Shown piece after piece: positions 35,531 to 47,600 of a stretch of 64,000 bases of DNA. The stretch comes from Mesodorylaimus sp. YZB2_4 (taxonomy: Eukaryota; Nematoda; Enoplea; Dorylaimida; Dorylaimidae). A model generated the notes under the pieces. It was given only the letters and a program-made list of their open reading frames with translations. It was not told the origin of the DNA and did no database searches. The number at the start of each line of letters is the position of its first letter. Position 1 is the first letter of the stretch. The stretch covers positions 1 to 64,000 of the forward strand of contig JASANH010000411.1 in assembly GCA_030248295.1 (NCBI GenBank). Direction: 5' to 3'. Made by a program: the position numbers and the translations under genes.

Positions 35531-36486
35531 AAGTTTGAGTATTTCTGCTAGTTTGGTCGATGGAGGTAGTGCAAATTGTTTAGGAAAAAATGGTACTATA
35601 CTAACGTATGTTTTGTGATAGATGACCAGTGACAGGTCGCTTTGATAGATTTTGCAGTTTTGACAGCTTATCCATGGCTTTGTGATCTTGTCTATGGGTG
35701 TAGGGTATCGGTTTTTGGGGAGTTTTTCTAACGGTTAGGACTAAATGGGTTTTTGCGCGGGAAGATTATTTACGTGTTTAGATGCACGCGGTAGGTGTAA
35801 ATGCGCCATGGCATTGTGCATAGGTTTTATGTTCTGTCATGTAGACCTATGGTGCTTTGTTTCGTGTGCTGTTTTGTGAGTAGAGAAAGAAAGAATGCGA
35901 CTCGCAAGACCCCATGTCTTTAAAGTTCAGTATAAAATTGGAAAAGTCTAGTACAAGCAGCAAAACACGATCAAATATTTTAAAACCACGTGGGAGTCGA
36001 ACCCGTAAAAATTACAAGTTTAAAAATACGATTTGAGCTAGTGAAAAATGTAAAATAAAACTCCCCAAAAAATATAGCATGAAATGTTTCTGATACAAAA
36101 CGTAAGACAGCAAAAAAAATTAAAAAAACTTCTAAAATGTGAAACACAAATCTGCAAAATGCAGAAACTGTTGCACAGATTGCAGCAAAAATATGCACTA
36201 ACAGTGTAAAATTGCCCAAACCTTTCCTATTTGCAATATAGAGCCGTTCCGAACTAGGAGAATTTAACAGTCGAAAAGACTGTAACCGGCGCACACAGGC
36301 GGCGGGAGATAGTCGAGACCGGAGTCTTCGAGACAAAAACTCCGACTGGAGGTCGTCAAGTGTCGCGACTATACCTGACCCTGACCTAGAAACATCAACC
36401 GAAGAGGGTGACGCGCCAGCCAGGGGAGCGTATCGATTACTCCCAGCCGCTAGGGGTGCTGGCTAAAAGACCAAAATTTAAAGTTT
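35531..36486. other. 3' intergenic region with tRNA-like and R3 fragments
   Basis: It separates the convergent AGL copy B and the TREX-like gene. Bases 35984-36008 contain GGGAGTCGAACCC, a B-box on the minus strand, beside a poor tRNA context. Bases 36340-36460 are an R3 repeat copy matching 29078-29200. No coding exon is recognised. Confidence 0.5.
36340..36460 (+). repeat. repeat family R3, copy downstream of the exonuclease gene
   Basis: It matches the R3 copy in AGL intron 8 in the ordered blocks AACTCCGACTGGAGGTCGTC, CTATACCTGACC, CATCAACC, CAGCCAGGGGAGCGTATCG and ATTACTCCC, with small indels. Confidence 0.65.
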
Positions 36487-37644
36487 TCAATCCACGTTTT
36501 CCGCCGTTGGAATATTCAAAAATGGTTTTCTAGCAATATCTATTTCACGCAAAAAATCGACTCCATACTGAGCTGAAATTTGCAAGATACTCAAACAATC
36601 GGCCTCGGCCGAATGGTGTCCGGGTGGATCGATATCGAAGACACGTTTATGGACGGCCTGCAACGAGTAGCTATTCCTAAGCCCATTGGGCTTATTTCTT
36701 CCATTTTCGCAGCCAGCTAATATTCTCGTCTTTGCTGGGGAAAAGCTGATGGAATTCGAACCATTGGATTCGAACAATTGTCGACGAACATGGGTTTCAT
36801 TTTGCTGATCACCAGGATTCTGTGGTTGGGGTCCCTTTTGTGGTGTGGTTTCCTGGGTGGCCATGGTGGAGCGGGAGGGGGAAATTTCGTAATCTGTCCC
36901 TGGTGTGCCGTCGACTGATGCGAATCGATATCTATAAACGGCTTGGGTGACGGTTGTGGGGCTTTCTTGCACTGTGCTTTGCTGATCGGTCACTTCTTGG
37001 GTGACTTCCATCGGGGCAGAATTATTCAATGCCTGCTGCTGCAGCTGAGCTGTTTTTTCAATCAGATTTTCTCTCAGCCATCGATCATCGATCTGACGAA
37101 ATATCTGGATGGAATCTACACAAAAAATGCTCTGCTCAAAATCGGAATTAACGCGAATTAATTCACTTTTGAGAATTGGAAAATCAAATCGGTCTCCGTT
37201 ATGAGCAATTAGGCAAATAGGTTTAGGCAATTGGGTCAAAAATGTGCTAAGGGTGGGGGCAAATGTGGAAAATGTGGGTAAATGGGCCAAATTCAAGTCT
37301 GAAAGACCAGAAACTTTTGATGCGATGTAATTAATTTCGGTTTCTGGATTAATAGCTTGCAAAAGTTTGCTGAGCACTCGTGGAGTGATGAATTTTTGTG
37401 ACTGGGAAGCCAAAAGTCCATTGCCATTTGCTGTCGACGAACAGTGGGTTTGTTCTTCTTGCAGCTTACGAAGAGATCGCAGAAATTCCTCTCGATGCAA
37501 CGCGACAATGGCCAACTCAGTGATTCTGGGGGGCGGACGTCCAGCCATAATCAAACCTGTCGTCTCCAAATCCAGAAATGCTAAAGTCTGCATTGCTAAA
37601 TGACGATGAGGAGAGTCAGAAGCACCGTTAGTTGTGGATGCCAT
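36487..37644 (-). CDS. TREX2: TREX-type DEDDh 3'-5' DNA exonuclease
   Basis: Single-exon gene of 385 residues. DEDDh-family exonucleases remove 3' nucleotides from DNA using two metal ions. Exo I is FLDLETTG (Asp25, Glu27), exo II is LIAHNGDRFDFP (Asp154) and exo III is HSAEAD (His344, Asp349). YSLQAVHKR before exo III is also TREX-like. Human TREX1 and TREX2 are 314 and 236 residues; here a low-complexity Gln/Thr/Pro/Ser insert of about 110 residues (about 205-315) separates exo II and exo III. A stretch rich in Ser, Gln and Thr follows exo I. No C-terminal membrane segment of the TREX1 type is visible, so the symbol is a family-level guess. A TTTCCAG acceptor sits about 18 nt upstream of the ATG. 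The gene diverges from IDE across about 1 kb. Confidence 0.88.
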   Translation of the reverse strand: MASTTNGASDSPHRHLAMQTLAFLDLETTGLIMAGRPPPRITELAIVALHREEFLRSLRKLQEEQTHCSSTANGNGLLASQSQKFITPRVLSKLLQAINPETEINYIASKVSGLSDLNLAHLPTFSTFAPTLSTFLTQLPKPICLIAHNGDRFDFPILKSELIRVNSDFEQSIFCVDSIQIFRQIDDRWLRENLIEKTAQLQQQALNNSAPMEVTQEVTDQQSTVQESPTTVTQAVYRYRFASVDGTPGTDYEISPSRSTMATQETTPQKGPQPQNPGDQQNETHVRRQLFESNGSNSISFSPAKTRILAGCENGRNKPNGLRNSYSLQAVHKRVFDIDPPGHHSAEADCLSILQISAQYGVDFLREIDIARKPFLNIPTAENVD

Positions 37645-38624
37645 AGAGGACAGAAAGGCAAACTGGAAACTTCTGCGGATAATTGGTCTTATATGGGCAG
37701 AAAAATGATGAGTAATAAGCAGAGCCAGGGTGGGTGATGCTGCAGTATTCCAAAGTCAAAATTGCGCGATGTATGGCTGCTGTACAAAGGCTTTGGACTT
37801 ATGGTCATAAGCAGCAGGATGCTCAGGTACGGCGACTGGATTAGTAATTTGCGCGATGTGCGAAATACTCGCGCTCTAGCTATAGTGTGTGACGCGGATT
37901 TCTTTGCCTTGCGCGCGTATAACTTTCGTTTTCCGAATTAGGTTACAGCCACTCAAAATCCGACAGCTACTGAAGCTACTCACTGGTCGAAACATGCTTG
38001 GTCATTTTATCCGCCTATTTGCTGGCGACAGCCCGTTAAGAGCAAAAATCAATCTATGTACTCTACTGTATATCTACCAATGTCTTTTTTCAAGTTCATA
38101 TCAACTCCAATATAAACACAACTTCTTACACTAGGGGGAAGGGGGTTGGCTAGAAAACGACTTTGTACGATAAAGTGTCAAGCACAACACGACATCGGTT
38201 GTGCACTAGATATTCTGAGTTTGAATTGTCGTTTTTTTTTTGTTGACAGCTTCTCTGTGCAACAATCACTAGACGAGGCGTGATGTACAGGAAGAAGAAG
38301 GTACCCAGTCGGAGCGCTAGCATGGTACATATACAAGCTAGAGCAACTCATGCACTACGCAATAAGTAGGTACAGCATGGATATCGTATGAAACCATGGA
38401 AATGGCATAAAGGACACCAAGTTCACACGTGCCATGTACAACAATAAAACCTAGCGCCTAATTCTCCTTCCTCGGCAACGAAATTGATTCCTTTATCTGC
38501 TCTTGGAGCTACATACCTAGTTCTATAGCTGACTTGCGAAATCGTTTTTTGCCCTTCTATCACCTTGCAGTCGTTTCGGCAGGTTATCTGTCATCTGACC
38601 CATTTCCTGCCTGTTCAGAAAAAA
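37645..38624. other. divergent intergenic region between TREX-like gene and IDE
   Basis: About 980 bp between two divergent start codons, presumably holding both promoters. No repeat or RNA gene is recognised. A CTGTTCAG acceptor lies 6 nt upstream of the IDE ATG. Confidence 0.5.
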
Positions 38625-41600
38625 ATGAGTTACTGTCCAAATTTTAACTTGGTGCGAGAATTATGCAGAAGAAAGTAAGTGTGCGATAGGAAGCCCTAAA
38701 ATTACCCAACTGCCTGGTTTCTAGGACATCCACTGTAATTCCAGTTCCAGAAGCGGACGAGAGATTGCACTCACAGGCAGTGACCATTGTGGAGAAATTT
38801 TTGCCTTCAGATTTACCTCAACATCAATCAGAAAATTACAGCACAGGGACCATGGCTCTAGTGGAGAAAAATTTAGATCAGTCTAAACCAAAAGTCACAC
38901 GACATAAAAAGCAAGATTCGACCAGAGATGCTGATCCTGTCCCTCACCATCAGGAAAACCAAAGTTTTCAGCCGCCTCTGATCGTGAGCAGTAGCACCTC
39001 ATCCGCAGCAGCACCACTTGAAAAATCGATCAAGATTTGGAATAATAAAATCATAAAATCGGACCAGGATAAATTCCAATATCGTTTCCTGGAATTGGCA
39101 AATAGCTTGAAGATCTTGTTAGTAAGTGATTCGACGACGGACAAGGCGGCAGTTGCAATGGACGTCATCATTGGTAAGCTGAATGTTTCAGATTTCCAGC
39201 GCCGATTTGGCTAATACATATTAATTATGAAAAAAGGCTCAATAATTTCGTCAAAATACTTTTATGAAAAACCTTTGGTTTTAGCGGGATTCGAACCCGT
39301 GTCTTTGAGATTACGAGATGAGTGTCTGACCACGCATGTTTGCAGGGTGTATGAATGACCCGCCGGAATTGCCAGGTCTGGCTCATTTTTGCGAACATAT
39401 GTTATTTATGGGTACTAAGAAGGTACGTATGCAAAGAAACTCTGCGTTTTCGAGTGCTTATAAACATTTATTTTTTACAGTATCCTGATGAAAGTGAATA
39501 CGAAAAATTTATTTCGGGTCATCGAGGGTCATATAATGCTACAACCCAAGCCACTCATACAAATTATTATTTCGACATAATGCCAGATCAATTGGCTTTG
39601 GCCTTGGACAGGTAAAATGAATGAGCTGATAATGAATCGTTGTTACAGCTAGCCTGCAAATCTCGCTAGCTGTGTGGCCATATGTATGAGAAGTCAAGTG
39701 TCTTATCCTAGACTTGAACCGGCGCAGGCAAAAAAGGCACATAGTAAAAAAAGCGCCAAGCGCCATTTTTTCTTTTTGAAATTAAATACAAGAATTTGAT
39801 TTGTACCCCAATAGGGAGCTGGCTGACCAATCATTCGTTGATACTCATGCGGAGTAGCCAGCTCTTTCAGAGAATGAGGGCTTGGTGGAGAATGCGCTGC
39901 GCGATCGCGATGATGAGCTCTAGTATGGAAGGAATTGAGGATCAGGATACGGGCACTTGGAGCCTTAAACACTGGTCGACAAAGCGATTGTGGAGGCAGC
40001 AACGACTTGGATGACTCGCATCTTGCGTGGTAGCTGCTCGCTCTTTGATATTTGATCGTTTTCTTTACCTGCTTGAGGGGGTGGTCTGCATATCGAGGCA
40101 CCCTACACCCTAAAACTTCTGCGGCTCTGAAAAATTTTTGCGAGTTTTTTATTTTTCCTCATGACTTCTGATATCTGCTATCACAAAAATTGTTCCAAGA
40201 AAATACAATATGTGCGCAGCACTCTGGCTTTGTGGAAGCGAAACACCTGAGTCAGTGTCATGCCTTTGGTACTTCTGGCCACCCAGTATGCACTAAACAC
40301 CAGATCAGGTCGGGTTGAACTGGACCCGACCAGATCCCAAAGTGCACGACCTGGTCACGGCCTCGTATGCACATATCCATGTAAGCATGTACAACATGCG
40401 GTGGTGTAGAGAGGTTCGATTCGGCATTCGTCTCTCTGCATTGCTTGGGAGCGAGTGGCTGGACTCGCCCCAGGCTCTCTCTCCTCAGTGACGGAGGTCG
40501 GGTTGCGAGTCACGAACCCTTGCTGACTTTGCACGTTAGGCCGTGGGTGACTCACCCGCTACCATCGAGGGGCTCCGAGTGGAGAGACGGGAGCCAAACG
40601 AGGATACAGTCTCGGCTGTCGAACACGGTCAAGGTTCACAGCCCGCCCGCATCGTCTGAGGGAGTCGGTGTCCTGTCCAGCATGCACTGGTGCGGAGTAG
40701 TGTTGGCAAACGTTAACGTTAATAACGATATCTGAGATGTTAACGACATCTTTTCGGCCAATGATATTAACGGTAACGGTAACGATATCTACTTTAGATA
40801 ACGCGTTAGAACGTCAATGGTATCTTTTTCGTGCCAAATAACGCGTTACTTACAAACTCTAGGCAGCAAGCCTAGGATTATACGCGCAGTGCCAGGCGCT
40901 GCATAAAATTCACTGAACAAATTCACATATTCCTACGTGGCAATCTTGGTTCTTTCGAACATGCATTCGATATCGAATGGCGGCATCCGAGTCGTAAATG
41001 TATATTTGGCCATAAGAGGGAGGCGCACCATTATGATCCGGGTCATTCTGAAAGCACAGGACGAAATGTCAGCTTATAAAGAAAAAGCAAAAGCGCATGC
41101 GCACAGCAAATAGAAAATGCAGTACATCTACCACCAACGTGCATATCAGTGATTCTAATCCAAGCATTGTGCAAAGCTTAGCATAGTACACATTGGAATG
41201 AGACATGATACTGTACCCTTTGATCAGCTTCGGTAACTCATTGATGAATATAAAGAAAAAGCAAAAGCGCATGCGCACAGCAAATAGAAAATGCAGTACA
41301 TCATAACTCATTTATGGCCCGTGGTAGTTTAGCTGAAATATTTAAACAGAACTCAGGTAAATTCACTATACTTTCTACAATTTTTTAAGTCCCTAATAAA
41401 ACGCACAATTAAAGAAAACTTACCCTGACTAACGCCGATGTAGCCAAATGGTACACTTCGCCGCTAATCTTGAAACAATACGGGCCTCGACCTGGCGGCT
41501 GGCTTTCGATTCTCGCTCCAAAACTGGCGAAGGCGTGGGCGGTGTTGTATTGGCGAATAAATTCACGAAAGTTTTTGGATTCTTGAGAGTTGCCCGTCAA

Positions 41601-44600
41601 CAATTCTTTGAGCGCTTCTGGATATTCGGACAGCGGCGGAGCCAAAGCCTTGCCCATGTGGCAACAATTGTGAATTAGCCGAGCGGGTTCTTCAACGAAA
41701 TGTAGGGCATCGCAGTGTTCGCAAACTACCGATATGGCATTAAAAATATTTTGAACGGCTTCTTGCGCGAATTCAGTTCCACTGACGGCGGCACGAAATC
41801 TTTCAGCCAATAAATTTCTTTGATTTTGACGTCTCCGTCGACCACGTACAGCTTCTTCAGCTCGATTACGAATAGTCGCTTCTTGTTCTCGCATCCAATT
41901 TTCAGCTTCACGTACCTCGTCTGGATAAGGCGATTCCCCATTACGAATAGCCGCTTCTTGATCTCGCATCCAATTTTCAGCCTGAGCCACATCATGTGCA
42001 TCAGGTGACGAAAACCTACGACGTCGACGGGGCCACATGACTGTAACAATGTTTCTTTGACTTCTTTCTACGAAAATTTCTATAATATCTAAATAATACC
42101 TACATAAATAGAACGCAGAGTGCAGCGGAAACGCAAAGAGGCACCTATCTAGACAGAGGCCATTCACCCTTATTAGACTCGAACTCAAAACGCTATGACT
42201 TTACAGTACACTGCAGGCCCCCAAACGACCGCGCCCCCTAGCGATAACTTTCCATTTATCGATTATCGATTATCTAACGATCGGATTGGAAATTAAACAA
42301 AAAATTGATACTGTCTTATAGAGCTCGAAATTCTCTACAAACTTCGTGTTGACCAAAATGCGCCTTACCGCTGAAAATTTCGAGATAATCCACTCGGAAC
42401 GTTTTGCTGTGTTGAAGGAGTCCGGACGTTTGGCTTTTAGTATTATAGATGCCAACACTAGCGTGGAGGTGCTTCTCGTGGGGACGCGCAAGGGGACGCT
42501 GCTGTGTGTGGCTGGTCCCCGTACAGCCTCGCTTAGAGGGTCTGACTACAGGCAAAAGGCTAGAGGCAAAAGCGGGCTTCGGCTCACAAAAATTGAAAAA
42601 GCAAATAAAAAATGTACTGCGCTTACGAGTATGCGGTTTGACATAGCCTTTTATTACGCAGATTCGCTCAATTTTTTCTCTGCCCTTCATTCACTGCCAG
42701 CGCCACAGAACGCGAGGTAAATGCAGTCGACTCGGAACACAATGGCAGAATTCATTCGGACGAAGTCAGAATCGATCAATTGAAACGCACAGTCTTTTCC
42801 GAACCTAATCACGACTTTAGTAAATTCGGAACTGGAAATAAGAAAACTTTATGGGATGATCCGATGACGCGTGGTGTGAACGTCCGTGACGAATTATTGA
42901 AATTTCATGATCAATATTACTCTGCAAATTTAATGGCACTTTGCGTGGTTGGAAAAGAGTCATTGGATGATTTATCATCGATGGTTATTCCTTTAATGCA
43001 AGAAATAAAAAATAAGAATGTCAGCCGACCCGAATGGCTCCGGCATCCTTGCGGGCCAGAGCAGTTGGGATTCAGATTGAACATCGTGCCAGTCGATGAC
43101 ATTCGCTGTCTTGAAATTCGCTTCCCAATACCCGACTTTAGTCAGCACTATCGAACGGATCCATGCAGTTATTTCAGTCAGGTGATTGGTTATGAAGGAG
43201 CAGGAAGTCTGCTTAGCGAACTTAAACAACGGAATTATGTGAATAGCCTCGAGGCTGGAAATGAGTAAGTAAACTTGGGGAAAAATTTAAACAGGAATTG
43301 TAAGGCTTTTTACTTTTGCGTCTTTTTTCGAAAAGAATTTTTAATACAAAAATCATTAGATTGTTTCCGCTAGGCACAGTGAGCACTGGATGCAGATGCA
43401 AAAATGAAAACTCGCTACCAGGGACCTGAAAATCCGCTAAAATCCCGCTGTCATATCTAATAAATCCGCCGAAAAATCCGCTAAAATTTTTTCGCTAAAA
43501 AGCGATATTTTAGCGACTAGTTTTGGATAAATCGCGAGGTAGAACAAATAGCGTTCACTCACACATCGCCCACATTGTGCACGTCAATTTCAAGGAAGCG
43601 AGAGACACCGTAAGGGGAACGGGAGGGGATTGAAGGACAAAAAAGGACGCCCTGACGCCCCAACCACCCTGCTCTGTCTAAATCTTATGCAAAGTGTGCA
43701 AAATAGAGCACACAACACTGAAGAATGAGGAGCCAAGGACGAGCGGATCAAGAACTCTTACTTTATTTAGTACCGACTGAGCTGAGCTGAATTTGTCGCC
43801 AAATACAGTAGATAGGCCTGGGAATGGTCTAAAAATTGATTGCATTCCTCATTTCTTGCCCCACTCGTATAATCGACCCTTCAGATCATCAGCACGCAGA
43901 CAAAACTGCCTCAGCAAGTCTTAGAAAAAGGGCATGTTGGTCGAAAATGGTCGCACACAGGCTGCTACATCCAGATTTACACTAATCCGCCAGAATCTGC
44001 CAAAAAACCTGAAATCCGCTGCAAGTTCCGCTAAAACAGTCAATGCGCTGTTTATCCCGCTGTCGGGCAAAAAATCCGCCAGATCTAGCGGATTCCGCAA
44101 CGCTGCACTGGAAATGGGAAACGCTATTAAGTTTGGCATCCAATGAAAAACCACACATCACACAGCGCAACGCATGTACATGCTGTAAGCACCACAAGGC
44201 GCGAAATTCAAATGAGTCGTGAATAAACTGGATTATCTGTGATAACAGATTTTTTGAATTTTTAGCCAAGTTGCACGCGGATTTGACTTTTTCGTTATCG
44301 AATTTGAGCCAACAGAAAATGGTATAAATCATATCCCGGATATTATTGAGCTAACGTTCGGATTTTTGAATTTACTAAGAACGTTTGGCAGCCAAGAACG
44401 AATTTATCGAGAATGTGCAAAGATATACAATATGAATTTTCAATTTAAAGAGAAGCCAGAACCACTTGGCTATGCGATGGGTCTGGCGGCGCTTTTGCAC
44501 GACTATCCAAGCGAGGATGTCCTGATCGGACCATATTTGTCATGCGATTACAGGGCAGATATATTGGATCAACTATTAGCCTTGCTCACGCCGAGAAATA

Positions 44601-47600
44601 TGAACATCGTTGTCGTGGCCAAGATATTCGAAGGGAAGACTGATATGACCGAAAGCTTGTATGGAACTGAGTATTCCATGGAAAAAATGGAGCAAAGTTT
44701 ATTGGACAAATTCGAAAATGCTACAGCTGATACTGCGATTTTTCAATTACCGAAACCGAATGATTTTATTCCGACTAATTTCAAATTATTTCCATTGGAA
44801 AAAGAGCCACTTCCTGATTCGAGCCCTACACCACCTGAACTTTTCATCGTCAATGAGTCGGCCAGAGTTTGGTACAAGCAAGACAACGAATTCCGTCTCC
44901 CTCATTGTTATTTAAATATCTATTTCCGAAATGCCATGCTCTATATCGATCCCACCAATGACCTCCTGGTCAATATATTGTGCAGTTTAATATCGGAGTC
45001 CTTGAATGAATACGCCTATGATGCTCAGATGGCTGGCCTTTTCTACTCAATGTCGAGAGCTCCTTGCGGCATCGTTTTAGGAATATCTGGATACAATGAA
45101 AAACAGCAAATATTCTTGAAGGCTCTCTTGGAGAAAATACGAAATTTTCAACTATCTATTGAAAAATTTGAGAACATCAAAAAGTTAATTTTGGATGGGT
45201 TTAAAGATTTTACGGCTCGCCAGCCGAGTCAGCACGCCAGTTATTATCTGCAGCTGATCATGACATATCGATGCGCAACAAATGAAGAAACTGTGGGAAT
45301 AGCTGAAGGTAAGCACTATCGGCCAATGTTAGTCAGGCTCGTGAAACTGTGAAATATCGGAGAGTTGAAATGTACTCATCGACAAATCTAAATTCAGGAA
45401 ATGCCTGAGCCGTTTAGACTCTTGAAATCAGTCCACATTCTTCCTTTCTCTGGTCTTCAGTGGAAGTCGATCGGAACCTCCACCAGATCCGATGCCCATG
45501 TTTTTATGCGTGATAAATACAATTACTCGTACAGTATATGAATAGAAGGACTCAGGTCTTCACGTCCTGAAAAATGGAAGAGTCGCTGCGATGGCATTCT
45601 TGGTTTTCATTTAATTGCATTTACAGTTTGTGTTCATCCGATCCTGATTTATGGGTGTACTTTTTGAGGACTTTCCCTCTTTTAGGTTTGACATTAGAGA
45701 TGTTAAAGGCATTCAGCGAACGATTTTTGTCGAGATTATATGTCGAAGTTTTTGTGCAAGGGAATACAACGAAGGAAGTGAGTTTGTTAATCTGGTAATT
45801 TTCTTAAGGGCGACGCCAAAATTAATGCCTAAAATTTTACGTAAATTTACCTTGAAGTTTAAGTAGCTTGCCTCCTTAAATTTATTTTGGCCGAAAGTAA
45901 GGTTTGCGCCCTCAGACTTCGAAGTTTAAGTCTCATCTACGTTGAGGTTTACGCGTACAGTTTACGTGACCTCGCGCCAGAGCGAGGGAAAGGGAGGGAG
46001 AACAACAGCGTTATGGACGTCTGGGGCCCTCACTGCGACCTAGATAACGTAAAGTTTACGAGGACCTCGAAAAATACATAATTTACGTAAAATATGAGGA
46101 AGTTTACGTAAAATTATAAGCATGAATTTTGACGTCGCCCCTCAAGAAAAGAAAAGACTTGAAATTTAAGACTTTACTTTGCTGTCGACTGATTGTGAGT
46201 ACGTAGTAAAGTTCTTTTGCGCGTTTCGTTGTTCATTTACGCGCAGGACAGCGATGAGAAGGTTTAACGTGCTATAGAGTACTTAGCGACATCCGCGGGA
46301 AATTTAAAAGTCAAGCTGCCAGAAACTGCGAAGTAGCTTATGGCGCAAACACACAGTTGGGCCATAAACATCAGGCTTACATACTGTAGATTGTGGTTTA
46401 AAAATTTTGCTATAGCCACGGGGACAATTTATAATTCTACTGCAGATAACGAAAGAAATTTTGCAAACAATACAAGATGAACTGCCAGCAACCACTGTCA
46501 GAGACCAGTCACTGACATACGCATGGCATCGTCGCGAAATGTGCTTACCTGATGGCGAATATTCCTGTATTTCTAAGTCAGTGGTAGATTTATATCGACT
46601 ATGCTTTGTAGCTAGTTACCACATTTACGAAAATGAAAACACAGTCCATTCAGATTCGGCTGTCCTGGTTTATTTTCAAGTCGGGATTATCAAGTTGCAT
46701 CAGGACATGTTATTGGAATTATTAGCTCAGATTTTTGATGTCCCATTTTTCGATCAAATACGAACAAAAGAACAGCTGGGTAAAAAATATTTATAAAGTG
46801 GGTTATGCATCTTTCCTACATATAATATGCCACTTAATTTTAGGTTACCATGTGAGCTCTGGTGTGCGATATGGTTTCGGAACCCAAGGATTATGTTTCT
46901 CTGTGCAAGGAGAGCACTCGCCTGATTATGTGGAAATGCGCATTGAGTTATTTATAGCTCGTATGAAAGTGAGCATGTAACATTCGAAATTTCCACATTC
47001 TGAGAATTACTGTTTATCGGCCCAGACGCGTGGCTTCTGCTGCATAGCGGTCAAAATAGAGGACACTGTAGAAAATCTCAAATCGATTTTAACTTTTGAT
47101 TTTCAGGAAACTCTTTCAGAGATTTCACAGGATGAATTTGAGAATTATAAAAAGATACTGACAGCAAACAAACTCGAGAAGCCTAAACAGTTGTCAGAAC
47201 AGGCTTCATCATATTGGCTGCAAATATTTTCAGAAAACTATAATTTTGACTCCGGTAAGTGCTAAAGATGGCAAAATACTGTTTCTGACTCAGCTTAGCA
47301 TTTCAGATAAAATTGAAGCAGAAGATATGAAAAAGGTTACAAAAGAGGAATTACTTCAGCTGTTTTTAGTAAGCTTTTAAGCGAAGGAAACATTTCTTCC
47401 GGATTTTATATCAATTTAGGACAATATTGCCGTAAATGGATCGAAGAGAAAGAAATTGTGCGTTCGCATTTACTCGACACAGGCAAAAGCAAACAGGCAA
47501 ACAGTGGAAGCGCAATCTTTGCATCAAGGAACTACTGCAGAATTGCAGGAGACAGTTGGCGAGATCTTCGAAATGCCGCAGGTAATTTGTGGTGGTTTGG

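Noticed and set aside
39282-39340. Functional intronic tRNA on the minus strand
   Set aside because: Only the T arm and a 3' tail are convincing; the 5' half would overlap coding exon 3 of IDE and does not pair.
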